Positions 1-10,031 are shown, numbered from the stretch's first letter. The stretch: DNA of 64,000 nucleotides from Rapidithrix thailandica (GCF_039710355.1 NZ_JBDKWZ010000019.1:62001-126000), one strand, 5' to 3'. The notes: generated from the letters alone by a model not told the origin. Program-made: numbers and translations.

Positions 1-130
1 GAGTGATTACTATGCCCTGAAAAATTATAGTTTGCCACCTTTATCTTAAGATATTGAACGCTAAATCATATATTTAATGCCCGCCCCAGGGCTAATTAGC
101 GTTAGCTTTGAATAAATGTATCTTATAAAA

Positions 131-1066
131 ATGAATAAAAAAGAAAGAATAACATTAGCGCATACTTCTTTGAAAGGCGTTTCGATCGGAGATGCTTTTG
201 GTGATAGTTTTTTCGGAGAAACGGATCAAGTACTTGCCTGCATTCAAAATAGAAAAATTCCGGAAACCTCTTGGGAGTTTACAGATGATACAGTGATGGC
301 TTTGGCAGTTTTTGAGCAGTTGGAACAAAATGGAGAGATAAATCAAGATGATTTGGCACTTCAGTTTTCTGTGAATCATATAAAGGATCCTAACAGAGGG
401 TATGGAGCAACAGCTAGAAGAATTTTGAGGAAAATAGAAAAGGGTGAGTATTGGAAAGAGACAGCCCAAAATGTATTTGATGGAATGGGTTCAATGGGAA
501 ATGGAGCTTCTATGAGAGTGAGTCCAATTGGAGCTTATTACTATGACGAACTAGAGAAGGTGAAGGAACAGGCAACTTATTCTGCTGTAATTACACATGC
601 CAATCAAGAAGGAATTGCAGGTGCAATGGCAGTGGCCATTGGTGCTGCTTTGGCAACGCAATCGAAAGTAGAAGGACGGATAATGTCTCCGAATGAATTC
701 ATAAGTAATGTTGTGAATGAACTTCCAGATACAGATACTAGGGCGAAAATTCAAAAATCACTGACGATTTCAAAAGACTATCATATTAGTACCATTGAAA
801 CGATATTAGGAAACGGGATCAATGTTATAGCGCAAGACACGATTCCCTTTTCCATCTGGTGTGCGGCACACCATCTCTATAATTATGAAGAAGCATTGTG
901 GAAGGCTGTTTCGATTTTAGGGGATCGGGATACTATTTGTGCTATAGTAGGAGGAATTACGATTCTATCTTCTCTGGAAGAAAAAATACCTTTGACTTGG
1001 TTGAGATCCGTAGAGGATTTCGATAAAAGCATCTTTAGAAACAAAAAAACTGCTTTCCCAAAGTGA
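131..1066 (+). CDS. ADP-ribosylglycohydrolase family protein
   Basis: This 311-residue protein looks like a DraG-type ADP-ribosylglycohydrolase, which removes ADP-ribose from proteins or small molecules using two metal ions. Seen: an N-terminal helix ending in GDAFGD, then the DDTVMAL metal-binding motif near residue 57, a glycine-rich GMGSMGNGASMR segment near 125, and a C-terminal DRDT motif near 280 that completes the binuclear site. The length fits the family. I chose the ATG at 131 because the domain begins almost at once; an in-frame ATG at 116 would add five residues. It is a single-gene unit, and no ADP-ribosyltransferase or nitrogenase gene is nearby, so the substrate is unknown. The family call is secure; the specificity is not. 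Confidence 0.88.
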   Translation: MNKKERITLAHTSLKGVSIGDAFGDSFFGETDQVLACIQNRKIPETSWEFTDDTVMALAVFEQLEQNGEINQDDLALQFSVNHIKDPNRGYGATARRILRKIEKGEYWKETAQNVFDGMGSMGNGASMRVSPIGAYYYDELEKVKEQATYSAVITHANQEGIAGAMAVAIGAALATQSKVEGRIMSPNEFISNVVNELPDTDTRAKIQKSLTISKDYHISTIETILGNGINVIAQDTIPFSIWCAAHHLYNYEEALWKAVSILGDRDTICAIVGGITILSSLEEKIPLTWLRSVEDFDKSIFRNKKTAFPK

Positions 1067-1067
1067 T

Positions 1068-1121
1068 AAATACTCTAGCATATCGTATAGGTAAATGGAA
1101 GTTTTTCATGGAGTATTTTTT
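1068..1121 (+). terminator. Probable terminator after the ADP-ribosylglycohydrolase
   Basis: An 8-bp stem (AAATACTC with GAGTATTT) encloses a long 35-nt loop and runs into a T-rich tail directly after the stop codon. The long loop makes this weaker than the other terminators in the window. Confidence 0.4.
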
Positions 1122-1449
1122 AATAAATCACTCTTGTGTGCGAAGGATATCATCCATCATGGGGAATGTGAGATTCTTTTTTGTAACTAATAAATGGAAT
1201 TCTGACATTTTTCCGGATAATTGATTCGTTTCTATCGTCTTTATTTCTTCTTATAAGCCAATCCGTTAGGGAGTATAGCGGGTTAAAAGTGCTGGGCTTT
1301 TATAAAAACTAAAGGTTAAAGATTTTGTAAGGCAAGGGCTGAGATATTTGGTATTGGTAAAAGATGACTACTTTTGGGGCTTTTAAAGCAATTGAAAATT
1401 CTGAAGAATACCATCAACGGTATGATCAGATAGCACAAACCCTAAACGT
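1122..1449. other. Gene-free stretch before the ELWxxDGT protein
   Basis: No convincing gene is seen. The only oddity is a 29-codon ORF from ATG 1364 to TGA 1453, whose stop overlaps the start of the next gene (GTATGA). It has no recognisable similarity and may be chance or the remnant of a leader. Confidence 0.5.
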
Positions 1450-4389
1450 ATGAAAAGACTTTTTCTCTTACTTTTGTTTTTATTTCCTTATACCGTTTTA
1501 CAAGCCCAGCAGCAACTTACAGAGATAACTTATAGGGATGGGAATGGTGGCTCCAGTCCTGAAAACTTTATCGAGTTTAACGGCTTGATGTTTTTTATCG
1601 CAAATTCAAAAAGTGAAGGTAAAGAAATATGGGTGAGTGACGGTACCAAAGAGAATACTCAGGTATTAAAAGATGTTTACCCGGGGCCGGAAAGTAGCAT
1701 TTTCGATTATTTTTTATCAAGCCCTATACTGGAGCAAATTTCAGCTGTGCTAAATAATAAGCTCTATTTTATAGCCAACGATGGGCAAAATGGACCTCAA
1801 ATTTGGGTGACGGATGGGACGCGACAAGAAACAAAGAGAATTACCAATGTTCCAAATTTTCACCCATCCCGGTTGACGGTAGTGGGTGAAAACCTTTTTA
1901 TGATTTCAAAAAAAGGTGATTTATTAGAAGTTTGGAAAAGTGATGGGACCAATGATGGGACAGTTTTAGTAAAAGGAGATATACCTAGTAACCGTGTAGC
2001 AGTGATTGAATCGAGTGTAAATAATCTTTTTGTCTTTGCTCACTCCATTCCAATGGCGGGCGGTTATAATGTTTGGAGAAGTGATGGGAGTGAAGCAGGT
2101 ACGTTTCCAATCCTGCAAAATTTACAGGGAAGTGCTAGTGGGCTTAGCCATTTTATTGAATTTCAGAATGAGTTATACTTTGTAGCAAGAAAAAATACTC
2201 AAGACTCTAGTTCTTTATTATTTTTAAAAAGTAATGGCCTAAATGCAATAGTGATCAAGGAAGTAAATATAGATCAAGAATGGATTGATTTCGAGGATGT
2301 GATAAAGGTGAATAACAAATTATATTTTTCCTTTTATAAGTTTGAAAGCAATCACTTTTTTATATGGGAGTCGGATGGCACCGCACAAGGAACCAGAAAA
2401 GTACATGATGAAACAGGAGGTAAGTATTTTATTCCTTCAAATTTAAGTACAGATGGAAACCATTTAATTTTTACTAGTAAGAATATTAATGAAGAAACTG
2501 CTCTATTGAGATTGAAACCGGATACATATGAGCTGGAAGAAATTAAGACGTTGGTAACTGATCCTGTAAAACCATACTTTTTCTCTCGGTTTGATATAAA
2601 TGATATTCAAAAAATTAAACTTGGCTCCTACTTAATCTCCTTTGGCAATTCTCAGGATCAAAAGAAATATTGGAAGACTGATTTTTCCACGGCTAATACC
2701 TCCCCAATAACCAATATACCTGTTATCGGTGCTTTTTTCCATTATAAGAATCAAGTGTATTTTTCAGGATATTCAGAAGCGATTGGTTATGAGTTATGGA
2801 ATGCTAATTTAGATTTTACGAACCCTCAGCTCTTTGCTGATATTAATACATCAAGGTATGGTTTGCAAAAAAACTTCGGACGATTCCAATTTACGGAGTT
2901 GAATGATAAACTATTATTTAGTGCGGATGATGGTGTACATGGAAACGAGTTATGGACATACAATAGCTCTACAAATACAAGTCATTTAGTCAAGGATATC
3001 TTTATAGGTGAAAACTCTTCAGGTCCTTCAAATTTTATTAGCTATAACAACTCCTTATATTTTACTGCTAATAATGAAAATGGTGCCAGAAGGGTATGGA
3101 AAAGTGATGGTACAGAAGCGGGGACAACTATGATAAACGATTTGTCTGTTGGGTTTAACGCCTTTACTCGAAACCACATGACTTTCTTCCAGAATAAAAT
3201 TTTGTTCATATCAGAACAAGGTGGAAACCATGTACTATTTGCAATAAATGGAGAGAATATAGAGATGATCAAAAACTTTGGTGAATATATTATGAATATC
3301 GAAGAGATGGTTGTTTCTGGAAACAAAGTGTTTTTTTATAATCTATCTTCTCAGGGTGGTATTTGGGTAAGTGATGGAACGGAGATGGGTTCTTTTAAAA
3401 TCAAAGATCTTTATTCTATTAGAGAATTGACGGCTTTCAATGGAAAAGTTTTCTTTTCCGCAGCGAAAGAACAGGGAGGAGAGATAGAGTTATGGCAAAG
3501 TGATGGAACGCTGGAAGGAACAAAGATGGTAAAAGATATTGGAATGGGGTATTCCTCCGAGCCTGATGACTTGGTGAGCTTCAATGAAAAGTTGATTTTT
3601 ACAACATACACAGAAGAAACCGGAAGGGAGTTTTGGGTATCGGACGGAACCGCAGAAAGTACTGTACAATTGATTGATATTAACCCTGGAAGAAAGGCAT
3701 CTGTATTAACTAAGGATTATAATATCATTACCTCTCTCTATCGTCCCAAAGTTGTCGTAGGGTATACAGAGTTAAACGGGTTCTTGTATTTTACAGCCAA
3801 TGACGGGGTACACGGTACCGAGCTTTGGAGAACAGACGGGACGCCTGCCGGAACTACTTTGGTGAGTGATATAAACGAGGGGGCTTATGGTTCGATTCCC
3901 AGGGATTTGACAAGCCATGAGGGAAAACTCTATTTTAGTGCCTATACGGAAGAAAGTGGCGTGGAGCTTTGGATATCGGAAGGAACTGATGCAACCACCC
4001 TCCAACTGTATGATGTCATCCGTGGGCCTGAAAGTTCTCTCCCCTCACATATATCCTTTATCAATGACGAGATATACTTTATTGCCGAAACGGAAAATCA
4101 CGGAAGGCAACTTTGGAAGGGGGGAGAAGATAGTGTGACAGGGATAGAAGACTGGTTGGAAGATGATGGGCTGAAAGTCTATCCGAACCCGACCTCTGAG
4201 TACCTAATGTTTGAACATAGTGACTGGCGAATTCAACAGGTGAAAATAGTGAATATGCAAGGGCAAACCTTGTCTGTCCAACCGGATGCCACCAACAAAA
4301 TCTATGTGGGTAACCTACCGTCCGGTATGTATTTGTTGATTGCCGAAGCAGACGATCAAAAGCTGGTCAAGAAGTTTATTAAGGAGTAG
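1450..4389 (+). CDS. Secreted ELWxxDGT-repeat protein with T9SS sorting tail
   Basis: A 979-residue exported protein. Residues 1-19 form a signal peptide ending in LQAQ. The body is a long series of beta-propeller-like repeats of the ELWxxDGT type; matches such as IWVSDGT, VWKSDGT, LWQSDGT and FWVSDGT recur about every 45-60 residues. The last ~75 residues (from GLKVYPNPTSEYL to KKFIKE) match a type A T9SS C-terminal sorting domain, so the protein should cross the outer membrane and be anchored or released at the cell surface. Function inside the family is not established; a structural or binding role is inferred. It is a single-gene unit ended by a strong terminator. Confidence 0.93.
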   Translation: MKRLFLLLLFLFPYTVLQAQQQLTEITYRDGNGGSSPENFIEFNGLMFFIANSKSEGKEIWVSDGTKENTQVLKDVYPGPESSIFDYFLSSPILEQISAVLNNKLYFIANDGQNGPQIWVTDGTRQETKRITNVPNFHPSRLTVVGENLFMISKKGDLLEVWKSDGTNDGTVLVKGDIPSNRVAVIESSVNNLFVFAHSIPMAGGYNVWRSDGSEAGTFPILQNLQGSASGLSHFIEFQNELYFVARKNTQDSSSLLFLKSNGLNAIVIKEVNIDQEWIDFEDVIKVNNKLYFSFYKFESNHFFIWESDGTAQGTRKVHDETGGKYFIPSNLSTDGNHLIFTSKNINEETALLRLKPDTYELEEIKTLVTDPVKPYFFSRFDINDIQKIKLGSYLISFGNSQDQKKYWKTDFSTANTSPITNIPVIGAFFHYKNQVYFSGYSEAIGYELWNANLDFTNPQLFADINTSRYGLQKNFGRFQFTELNDKLLFSADDGVHGNELWTYNSSTNTSHLVKDIFIGENSSGPSNFISYNNSLYFTANNENGARRVWKSDGTEAGTTMINDLSVGFNAFTRNHMTFFQNKILFISEQGGNHVLFAINGENIEMIKNFGEYIMNIEEMVVSGNKVFFYNLSSQGGIWVSDGTEMGSFKIKDLYSIRELTAFNGKVFFSAAKEQGGEIELWQSDGTLEGTKMVKDIGMGYSSEPDDLVSFNEKLIFTTYTEETGREFWVSDGTAESTVQLIDINPGRKASVLTKDYNIITSLYRPKVVVGYTELNGFLYFTANDGVHGTELWRTDGTPAGTTLVSDINEGAYGSIPRDLTSHEGKLYFSAYTEESGVELWISEGTDATTLQLYDVIRGPESSLPSHISFINDEIYFIAETENHGRQLWKGGEDSVTGIEDWLEDDGLKVYPNPTSEYLMFEHSDWRIQQVKIVNMQGQTLSVQPDATNKIYVGNLPSGMYLLIAEADDQKLVKKFIKE

Positions 4390-4432
4390 CTTAATATGCT
4401 GTTTGGTGAATTGAATCACTAGGGTAAAACCC

Positions 4433-4469
4433 GGAAAAGAACATGTTCAGGCATGTTCTTTTCCTTTTT
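4433..4469 (+). terminator. Strong intrinsic terminator
   Basis: A perfect 13-bp stem (GGAAAAGAACATG with its complement) and a 6-nt loop are followed by TTTTTA, 43 bases after the ELWxxDGT gene stop. Confidence 0.9.
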
Positions 4470-4534
4470 AAATACAATTGAAATGCTTTTACCTTATTTT
4501 TGCCCCTGTTAATTTGTACCTTCATGATTGAAAA

Positions 4535-4903
4535 ATGATCAAGGTGATTAAATCCGGATTTTGGAAATCAACAGGTGGAAACCCTTTTTGGATCAAGGTG
4601 ATTGAAAACAATGTTTTCGGGTTGGGCATGAATAATGTTTCCCAAGAGTATACTCTTGGGGAAAAATGGTGCCATGTAGGGAAGGGCGAAATCCAGGATA
4701 TGTTTTTATATCTGGAGTGGTCGGATATTCCCGGTGGAACCGATGAACTAAACGGGAAAATTAAGGTTGAAACCCTCAACGAGACAAGGATGAAAGTGGT
4801 GGAAGATTCCGGGAGCCTTGGTTTGTCCACCTGGAATCGGGTCAGCAATAAAAAGGACTTTGCAGACTGTCTGATGTCCGAAAATCAAGAAATCAATGGA
4901 TAA
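4535..4903 (+). CDS. Hypothetical protein, 122 residues
   Basis: I do not recognise a family. The protein is soluble and mixed in composition, with many Trp and Gly residues (FWKSTGGNPFWIKV, EKWCHVGKGE, LYLEWSDIPGG) and no signal peptide or membrane segment. It starts at ATG 4535 and lies 71 bases before the SMI1/KNR4 gene on the same strand, so the two may be co-transcribed. The opposite-strand ORF over the same bases looks like a shadow because its composition is less protein-like. Moderate confidence that it is a real gene. Confidence 0.6.
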   Translation: MIKVIKSGFWKSTGGNPFWIKVIENNVFGLGMNNVSQEYTLGEKWCHVGKGEIQDMFLYLEWSDIPGGTDELNGKIKVETLNETRMKVVEDSGSLGLSTWNRVSNKKDFADCLMSENQEING

Positions 4904-4974
4904 GGTTTTTTGTGTTATTTTAAATATTATTCAAACTATTGTTCATATTCCATATTGGAATTTAATTGGATCAA

Positions 4975-5589
4975 ATGGAAATCAATGCACAATTGAAGCG
5001 AATTAAAATCAAACTTTCAGAGTTAAAGCAACTTGACAAAAAGTTTGAAATTTTTGGGGCGTTTGACCACAAATATCAATTTAACCTTCCTAAGACAGAG
5101 GCGGAATTGACGGAGTTTGAAAGCAAGTATGGCATTGTATTGCCCTCTGGCTACCGGGAGTTTTTAAAAGAAATCGGCAATGGCGGGGCCGGGCCTTATT
5201 ATGGACTGGAACCACTTGAAAACAGTATTTTCGCAGACCTGGATCATATGGATGAGAAAGATGTTCTCAATCCGTCCAAGCCGTTTTTGTTAGAGGATGC
5301 TTGGAATCTGGATTTTGAGGAAGCTACCGAAGAAGAAATTCTGCAAGCCGAAGAAAAGTATTTTGATAACCAATGGGTAAATGGCTTGTTGAGAATATCG
5401 AATTATGGTTGCGGGGTTTCTCTCAATATTGTGGTGAACGGTGCGGATTATGGTAATATCTGGGTGGACGACCGTGTCAACGGAGGAGGCATTTACCCGG
5501 ACTCTTTTTTTGACCAGGAAGACAAAACTAACTTTTTGGAATGGTACGAGCTTTGGCTGGATCAGTCGATTTATGAGCTGAAAAATTAG
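4975..5589 (+). CDS. SMI1/KNR4 family protein
   Basis: A 204-residue protein with an SMI1/KNR4 fold. The typical early signature is visible at about residues 35-80: TEAELTEFESKYGIVLPSGY, then REFLKEIGNGGAGPYYGL. The C-terminal part has the usual aromatic and acidic strands (ISNYGCGVSLNIVVNG, GNIWVDDR). In bacteria the family often supplies immunity proteins to polymorphic toxins. No toxin gene is adjacent here, so an orphan immunity or housekeeping role is possible. I preferred ATG 4975 over an upstream in-frame TTG at 4966. A strong terminator follows. Confidence 0.85.
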   Translation: MEINAQLKRIKIKLSELKQLDKKFEIFGAFDHKYQFNLPKTEAELTEFESKYGIVLPSGYREFLKEIGNGGAGPYYGLEPLENSIFADLDHMDEKDVLNPSKPFLLEDAWNLDFEEATEEEILQAEEKYFDNQWVNGLLRISNYGCGVSLNIVVNGADYGNIWVDDRVNGGGIYPDSFFDQEDKTNFLEWYELWLDQSIYELKN

Positions 5590-5616
5590 TTGTAAAAAAA
5601 GAAACAGAAATAATAG

Positions 5617-5657
5617 AAGGCTATTTACAAATTGTACTGTAAATAGCCTTTGGTTTT
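5617..5657 (+). terminator. Strong intrinsic terminator
   Basis: A perfect 13-bp stem (AAGGCTATTTACA with its complement) and an 8-nt loop are followed by a T-rich stretch, 27 bases after the SMI1/KNR4 stop. Confidence 0.85.
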
Positions 5658-5793
5658 ATTGTTTGGCAATGAAAAGGGGGGAGCGTGAAAATAGTCCATA
5701 TATATGGATGGCATTGATGTATATTCATAATTTGTATAATATAACATAATATTCAGTTAAAGGAAGGGAGTGGAAAGATATCCATCTTTGTAC

Positions 5794-6870
5794 ATGGATA
5801 TATTAGTTTCAGTGGCCTCTTTTCAGGCTTTTGTGTCTTTTTTGTTGTTGACCACACATAAAAGTAAAAGCACTTTCGACCGGATACTGGTTTACTTTCT
5901 GATGTTGATGATGGCACATCTCGGTACGAAGTTTTTCGTTTTGGTGATTTTGCAAAACGAATACATCTTTCATCATTTGGTGACCGGCTTTGGTTTTGCT
6001 TACGGTCCTTTTGCCTTTTTAGCTACTAAAAAATTAATGGAAAAGTCTGTTAAGAAGTATGAGGCTTTTTTGCATTTTGCTCCCTTCTTTATTATTTCAC
6101 TTTTGTACTTATGGGTAGTAATGGACATAGATCCTCATCACCCAACAGGTTTGACATGGGTGTATACCCGGCATATTCCCTCATTAGAGATGTTCTCCTT
6201 TACTGCCTATAATTTGTTCAGTTTGTACTTACTCTATTCTTTCCATCAGAAAAGCAACACGGACCAATTGCAAAAACAATTGATGATATTGATCTGTAGT
6301 TTATTGTTGTTGTTGGTATTGTCAGGGTTTGGGTTGCACCATCTGACGGTGCATATTTTTCAAGGCGTTTCAGTGCTTAATGTCCGCATTGCCCCCTACA
6401 GTATATTGCTTTTGATTTCGATTCTTATTATTCATTATAAATTCAAGGTTATCACTTTGAAAGAAGAGAAGCCCGTTGTTTCTGAAGAAGTGATAAAGAA
6501 ATATGAAAAATCCGGTTTGCAAGCCACTGATATAAACAAATATCAACGCCAACTGGATAAGCATATGTTATTCAATAAACCCTACCTGGATTCGGAGCTT
6601 ACCCTTTCGGAATTGGCAGAGCAACTAGCAATGCCGCGTCACCACCTTACTCAATTATTGAGCAGCCGGTATCAGCAAAGTTTTTATCAGTTTATCAACG
6701 AGTACCGGATCAAGGAAGCTACTGAAATTATGAAAGCTCAAAAAATGAATGGAAACTTCCTGAACCTGGCACATGAAGTGGGCTTTAATTCCAAATCCTC
6801 TTTCAATAATTATTTTAAAAAAATTACTGGAAAGACCCCATCTGATTTTAAAAATCAATTGAATAGTTAA
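5794..6870 (+). CDS. Membrane-bound AraC-family regulator
   Basis: A 358-residue transcription regulator anchored in the inner membrane. The first ~225 residues contain about seven hydrophobic segments (for example ILVSVASFQAFVSFLLL and FFIISLLYLWVVM). The last ~100 residues form an AraC DNA-binding domain with two helix-turn-helix units: LTLSELAEQLAMPRHHLTQL and FLNLAHEVGFNSKSSFNNYF, then GKTPSDFK. This layout is common in Bacteroidota, where the membrane part is thought to sense an envelope signal. The gene may instead start at GTG 5770, which follows an AGGAAGGGAG stretch and adds eight residues. No obvious target gene is adjacent; a 600-bp gene-free stretch follows. Confidence 0.88.
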   Translation: MDILVSVASFQAFVSFLLLTTHKSKSTFDRILVYFLMLMMAHLGTKFFVLVILQNEYIFHHLVTGFGFAYGPFAFLATKKLMEKSVKKYEAFLHFAPFFIISLLYLWVVMDIDPHHPTGLTWVYTRHIPSLEMFSFTAYNLFSLYLLYSFHQKSNTDQLQKQLMILICSLLLLLVLSGFGLHHLTVHIFQGVSVLNVRIAPYSILLLISILIIHYKFKVITLKEEKPVVSEEVIKKYEKSGLQATDINKYQRQLDKHMLFNKPYLDSELTLSELAEQLAMPRHHLTQLLSSRYQQSFYQFINEYRIKEATEIMKAQKMNGNFLNLAHEVGFNSKSSFNNYFKKITGKTPSDFKNQLNS

Positions 6871-7496
6871 GCGTCTAAAAAGTAACCAAATTGACAGGGT
6901 AGTTGTAGTTCTCTGTTTCTTCTCATAAAAAGCAATTCTTTTCGGAGAATAAGGAAATTTAACGTGTAGATAATAAATATTTAAAACTTTTAAGTATATG
7001 GTTTTCAGTTAGTTGTTTTTGTGATAGGTTTTTCCCTGCTGAGCAGGACAGGGGAAATGTAGTCGCCATCCGGGAACGACTATTATTTGTGAATTCTCTG
7101 TTTGATTTGCACGAATCATCAAATTTCAACTTATCATGAACAAACGTTTCATCAGAGCCGGTAAATTAAAAAAGGCTTTATTTCCGGGCTTGTATCATGC
7201 TTTGCCAGAGGCTCAGGTAGGGCAGCAGTTAGCATTCACCGGTAATTGTTCACACCTGAAAAACGGCTATTCAAATCACATTTGATAGCATTAAAAAAAA
7301 AGTATTTGATCTAAGTATTCTTCGTCTGTTTTTTCGTATCAATTGAATTGTTATAAAATGATATAGGAAAATGTATATATGATTTCTACAATCCATAAAA
7401 ACAATGGGTTTGAGAGAACAAGTCAGAGAGATATTTGAAGTAGAATCAGACGGTTAAATTATTTATTTGACAACCACAAAAGTAAAATCTTCAAAC
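6871..7496. other. Long gene-free stretch with one tiny ORF
   Basis: No supported gene. An imperfect inverted repeat (TTTCCCTG with CAGGGGAAA) lies near 7031-7057. A 49-codon ORF (ATG 7136 to TGA 7285) is rich in Lys and Arg at its start but matches nothing I know. The leader of the phospholipase lipoprotein occupies the right end. Confidence 0.5.
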
Positions 7497-8710
7497 ATGC
7501 AGTTTTCATTTGCAAAAGAAATAGTAGGCGTTTTCTTATTAGGATTGTTATTTACAGCTTGTAGCACCCCACAACTGGTAGTAGAGGATGTTTCTTTACC
7601 CACTGATCTTAAAATCAACCAATTACAAGTATTGGGGACGCATAATAGTTATGCCCAACCTGTAGACACTGCGGTTTTAAATTATATTGACCCTATTTTC
7701 GAAAAAATGATGGGGCAGTATTTTGCCAATCAGCCGGAAACTATAAAGGCAAAGTATAAGGAATACCACCCCAATGAGGTAAAAATGAGTGAGGGGTTAG
7801 CGTACAATCATCCGGATTTTGAAGCGCAGTTGAATGCCGGAATGCGGTCTTTGGAAATAGATGTGTATCACGACCCTACGGGAAATCGCTTTAACCGGCC
7901 GGCGGCTTATGAAGTGTTAAAACAAATGGGGAAGACGGATTTGCTGCCGTTTGACAGTACGGGCTTGGACAAACCGGGGTTCAAAGTGCTTCATATGGCT
8001 GATATTGATTTTCGAACCCATTATACAACCTTTGAAAAAGCCTTACTCGCATTAAAGGATTGGTCAAATGCACATCCTCAGCATAGTCCCATTTTTATCA
8101 TGATAGAGGCCAAAGACAGTGGGATTCCGGTTTTTCGGGTTCGGCTGAAGTATTGCCTTTTACAAAGCAGGCTTTCGGTGAATTGGATGAAGCGGTTTTA
8201 TCTATGTTGGGAAGGGAGAAAGTGATTACACCGGATGATGTCAGAGGGGAATACTCCACTTTGGAAGAAGCAATATTGGCGCATAATTGGCCTGCTTTGT
8301 CTGAGTCATTAGGCAAGTTTGTGTTTATGCTTTTGCCTTCTACTGCGGGAATATCCGAAGATGACCGTTACATTGAAGACCATCCGTCTTTAAAAGGAAG
8401 AGCGATGTTTGTACAGTCGGAGCCCGGTGCGCCTCATGCTGCTTTTTTATTATTTGATAATTCCATCCTGAGGAAAGAAGAGATCAAAGCGGCCGTCCGG
8501 AAAGGGTATTTGGTTCGCTCCCGGGCGGATATTGAAACCTATGAAGCAAAAGTAAATGATATGACCCGTGCTCGTGCAGCTTTTGAAAGTGGGGCTCAAG
8601 TCATTTCTACGGATTTTTTCAAACCGGGCAACCGCTATGGAACGGACTATTTTGTCAAAATGCCTAATGAAAAACCTTTGAGAATAAACCCTGTGAATGG
8701 CCAAAAGTAA
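7497..8710 (+). pseudogene. Frameshifted Ca2+-dependent phosphoinositide phospholipase C-like lipoprotein
   Basis: Two overlapping frames together encode one ~404-residue lipoprotein. Frame one starts at ATG 7497 with a lipoprotein signal (LLGLLFTAC), then has the catalytic-type GTHNSY motif near residue 50 and IDVYHD near 122, as in the Ca2+-dependent PI-PLC-C1 family. Homology continues in a second frame with EVLPFTKQAFGELDEAV to the C-terminus at 8710, including DRYIEDHPS and ISTDFFKPG. The switch lies at a run of five T at 8131-8135. One extra T would give an uninterrupted reading IPVFSGSAEVLPFT. Either the gene is recently broken or a base was lost in sequencing. If intact, it would hydrolyse an inositol phospholipid or a related substrate outside the cytoplasm. 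An upstream TTG at 7467 is less likely as start. Confidence 0.85.
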
Positions 8711-8737
8711 AGTGATTCATTCTTGTAAATACATAGG

Positions 8738-8771
8738 TTGCTGGTTGTCAGATCCGTCTGACAACCAGCAA
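8738..8771 (+). terminator. Perfect hairpin after the phospholipase gene
   Basis: A perfect 15-bp stem (TTGCTGGTTGTCAGA with its complement) with a TCCG tetraloop lies 27 bases after the stop. It lacks a T tail, so it may be a terminator, a processing site or an mRNA 3' stabiliser. Confidence 0.6.
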
Positions 8772-8871
8772 TGATTCATAATGCAATGCCCCTGTATTGA
8801 CAAATCATCAGAACGTTCACTTCTGCCTTTGGCTTTCACCGTTATTTTTAAACCTTGAAAACTAAAGAAAA

Positions 8872-9879
8872 ATGAAACATGCACTCATCTCAGTTATTGC
8901 CATAGTTCAAATGCTTGTCATCAATCGCTGTAATGACAGCATTCGGGAATCACCGGAACCGGCAGAGAAGAACGTTGTAGTCGATTACAGACAGGAAATG
9001 AGAAAATTTGTGACGGACCTGGGGGCTTATGCCAGAAGTTATAACCCCAATTTTTTGATTGTGCCTCAAAACGGACAAGAACTTGTGACGAATACCGGGG
9101 AGGGGGACGGAACACCTCAAACGACCTACTTACAAGCCATTGATGCTACCGGAAGGGAAGATATGTTTTATGGATATTACAACAAAGACGATGTGAGAAC
9201 CCCCAAAGAAGATGAAGAATATTTGCTTGACTTATGTTTGGTGTGTGAGCAATTTGATGTGGAAGTTCTGGCTACGGATTATTGTTATACACCAAGTAAA
9301 ATGGATGACTCTTATCAATTGAATGAGCAATACGGCTTTATTTCTTTTGCCGCTGACGAACGGAACCTGAATCAGATTCCACGTTACCCTGCAAAACCTT
9401 ACCATGAAAACAGCGACAATATTACGCATATTTCACAAGCCAAAAACTTCCTTTATCTGATCAATAGCGAACACTTTACCACCAAACAGGATTTTATCAG
9501 TGCCGTTTCTTCGACCAACTACGATGTGGTCATTATGGACCTGTTTCACTTTGGGGTGGCTTATACAAATGCTGAGATTGAGCAGTTAAAAACCAAACAA
9601 AACGGAGGGAGCCGCTTGGTGTTGGGGTATTTAAGTATAGGAGAAGCTGAAGATTATCGCTATTATTGGAATGATGAATGGAAAACCAATAAGCCCGGAT
9701 GGCTGGAGCCTGAAAATCCTGATTGGGAAGGCAATTACAAAGTGAAGTATTGGTATCCGGACTGGCAAAAGATCATTTTCGGTAATGAGGAATCATACTT
9801 GAAGCAAATCGTAAATGCAGGATTTGACGGGGCATATCTCGACATCGTGGATGGCTTTGAGTATTTTGAAGAAATGTGA
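8872..9879 (+). CDS. Endo-alpha-1,4-polygalactosaminidase-like (GH114/TM1410) lipoprotein
   Basis: A 335-residue exported protein with a TIM-barrel layout like GH114 and the TM1410-type extracellular proteins. Its N-terminus is short and hydrophobic and ends at Cys20 (MLVINRC), so it is probably a lipoprotein. Core motifs are YDVVIMDLFHFG near residue 220, LGYLSIGEAEDYRYYW near 250, and the C-terminal GFDGAYLDIVDGFEYF, which carries conserved acidic residues. Family members are predicted to cleave galactosamine-rich polysaccharide. Placement next to a phospholipase-like lipoprotein suggests envelope or matrix degradation, but each gene has its own leader. The family call is good; the substrate is inferred. 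Confidence 0.82.
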   Translation: MKHALISVIAIVQMLVINRCNDSIRESPEPAEKNVVVDYRQEMRKFVTDLGAYARSYNPNFLIVPQNGQELVTNTGEGDGTPQTTYLQAIDATGREDMFYGYYNKDDVRTPKEDEEYLLDLCLVCEQFDVEVLATDYCYTPSKMDDSYQLNEQYGFISFAADERNLNQIPRYPAKPYHENSDNITHISQAKNFLYLINSEHFTTKQDFISAVSSTNYDVVIMDLFHFGVAYTNAEIEQLKTKQNGGSRLVLGYLSIGEAEDYRYYWNDEWKTNKPGWLEPENPDWEGNYKVKYWYPDWQKIIFGNEESYLKQIVNAGFDGAYLDIVDGFEYFEEM

Positions 9880-9951
9880 TTTTTCTGAATATAAGTTTAA
9901 AAGGAGGGTGGCTGAAGTTAGAACGAGCTTCTCTCAAATTATAAACCGGTT

Positions 9952-10020
9952 CCCTTCAACGTTACTCCATCTTCCGCTTTCTTTGTAAACTGTAGAGGAG
10001 GCCTTTGAAGGGTTTGTTTT
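9952..10020 (+). terminator. Possible terminator or leader hairpin before an AraC gene
   Basis: CCCTTCAA (9952-9959) can pair with TTGAAGGG (10005-10012), followed by TTTGTTTTT. The 45-nt loop is long. It ends just before the AraC gene start at 10032, so it may end the GH114 transcript or act in the leader. Confidence 0.35.
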
Positions 10021-10031
10021 TCCAATGAAAG

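Noticed and set aside
1364..1453. 29-codon ORF overlapping the ELWxxDGT gene start
   Set aside because: It is too short and unlike any known leader peptide; the overlap alone is not enough to call a gene.
4522..4848. 108-residue minus-strand ORF opposite the hypothetical gene
   Set aside because: Its composition is poor, and the plus-strand frame is more protein-like and colinear with the following SMI1/KNR4 gene.
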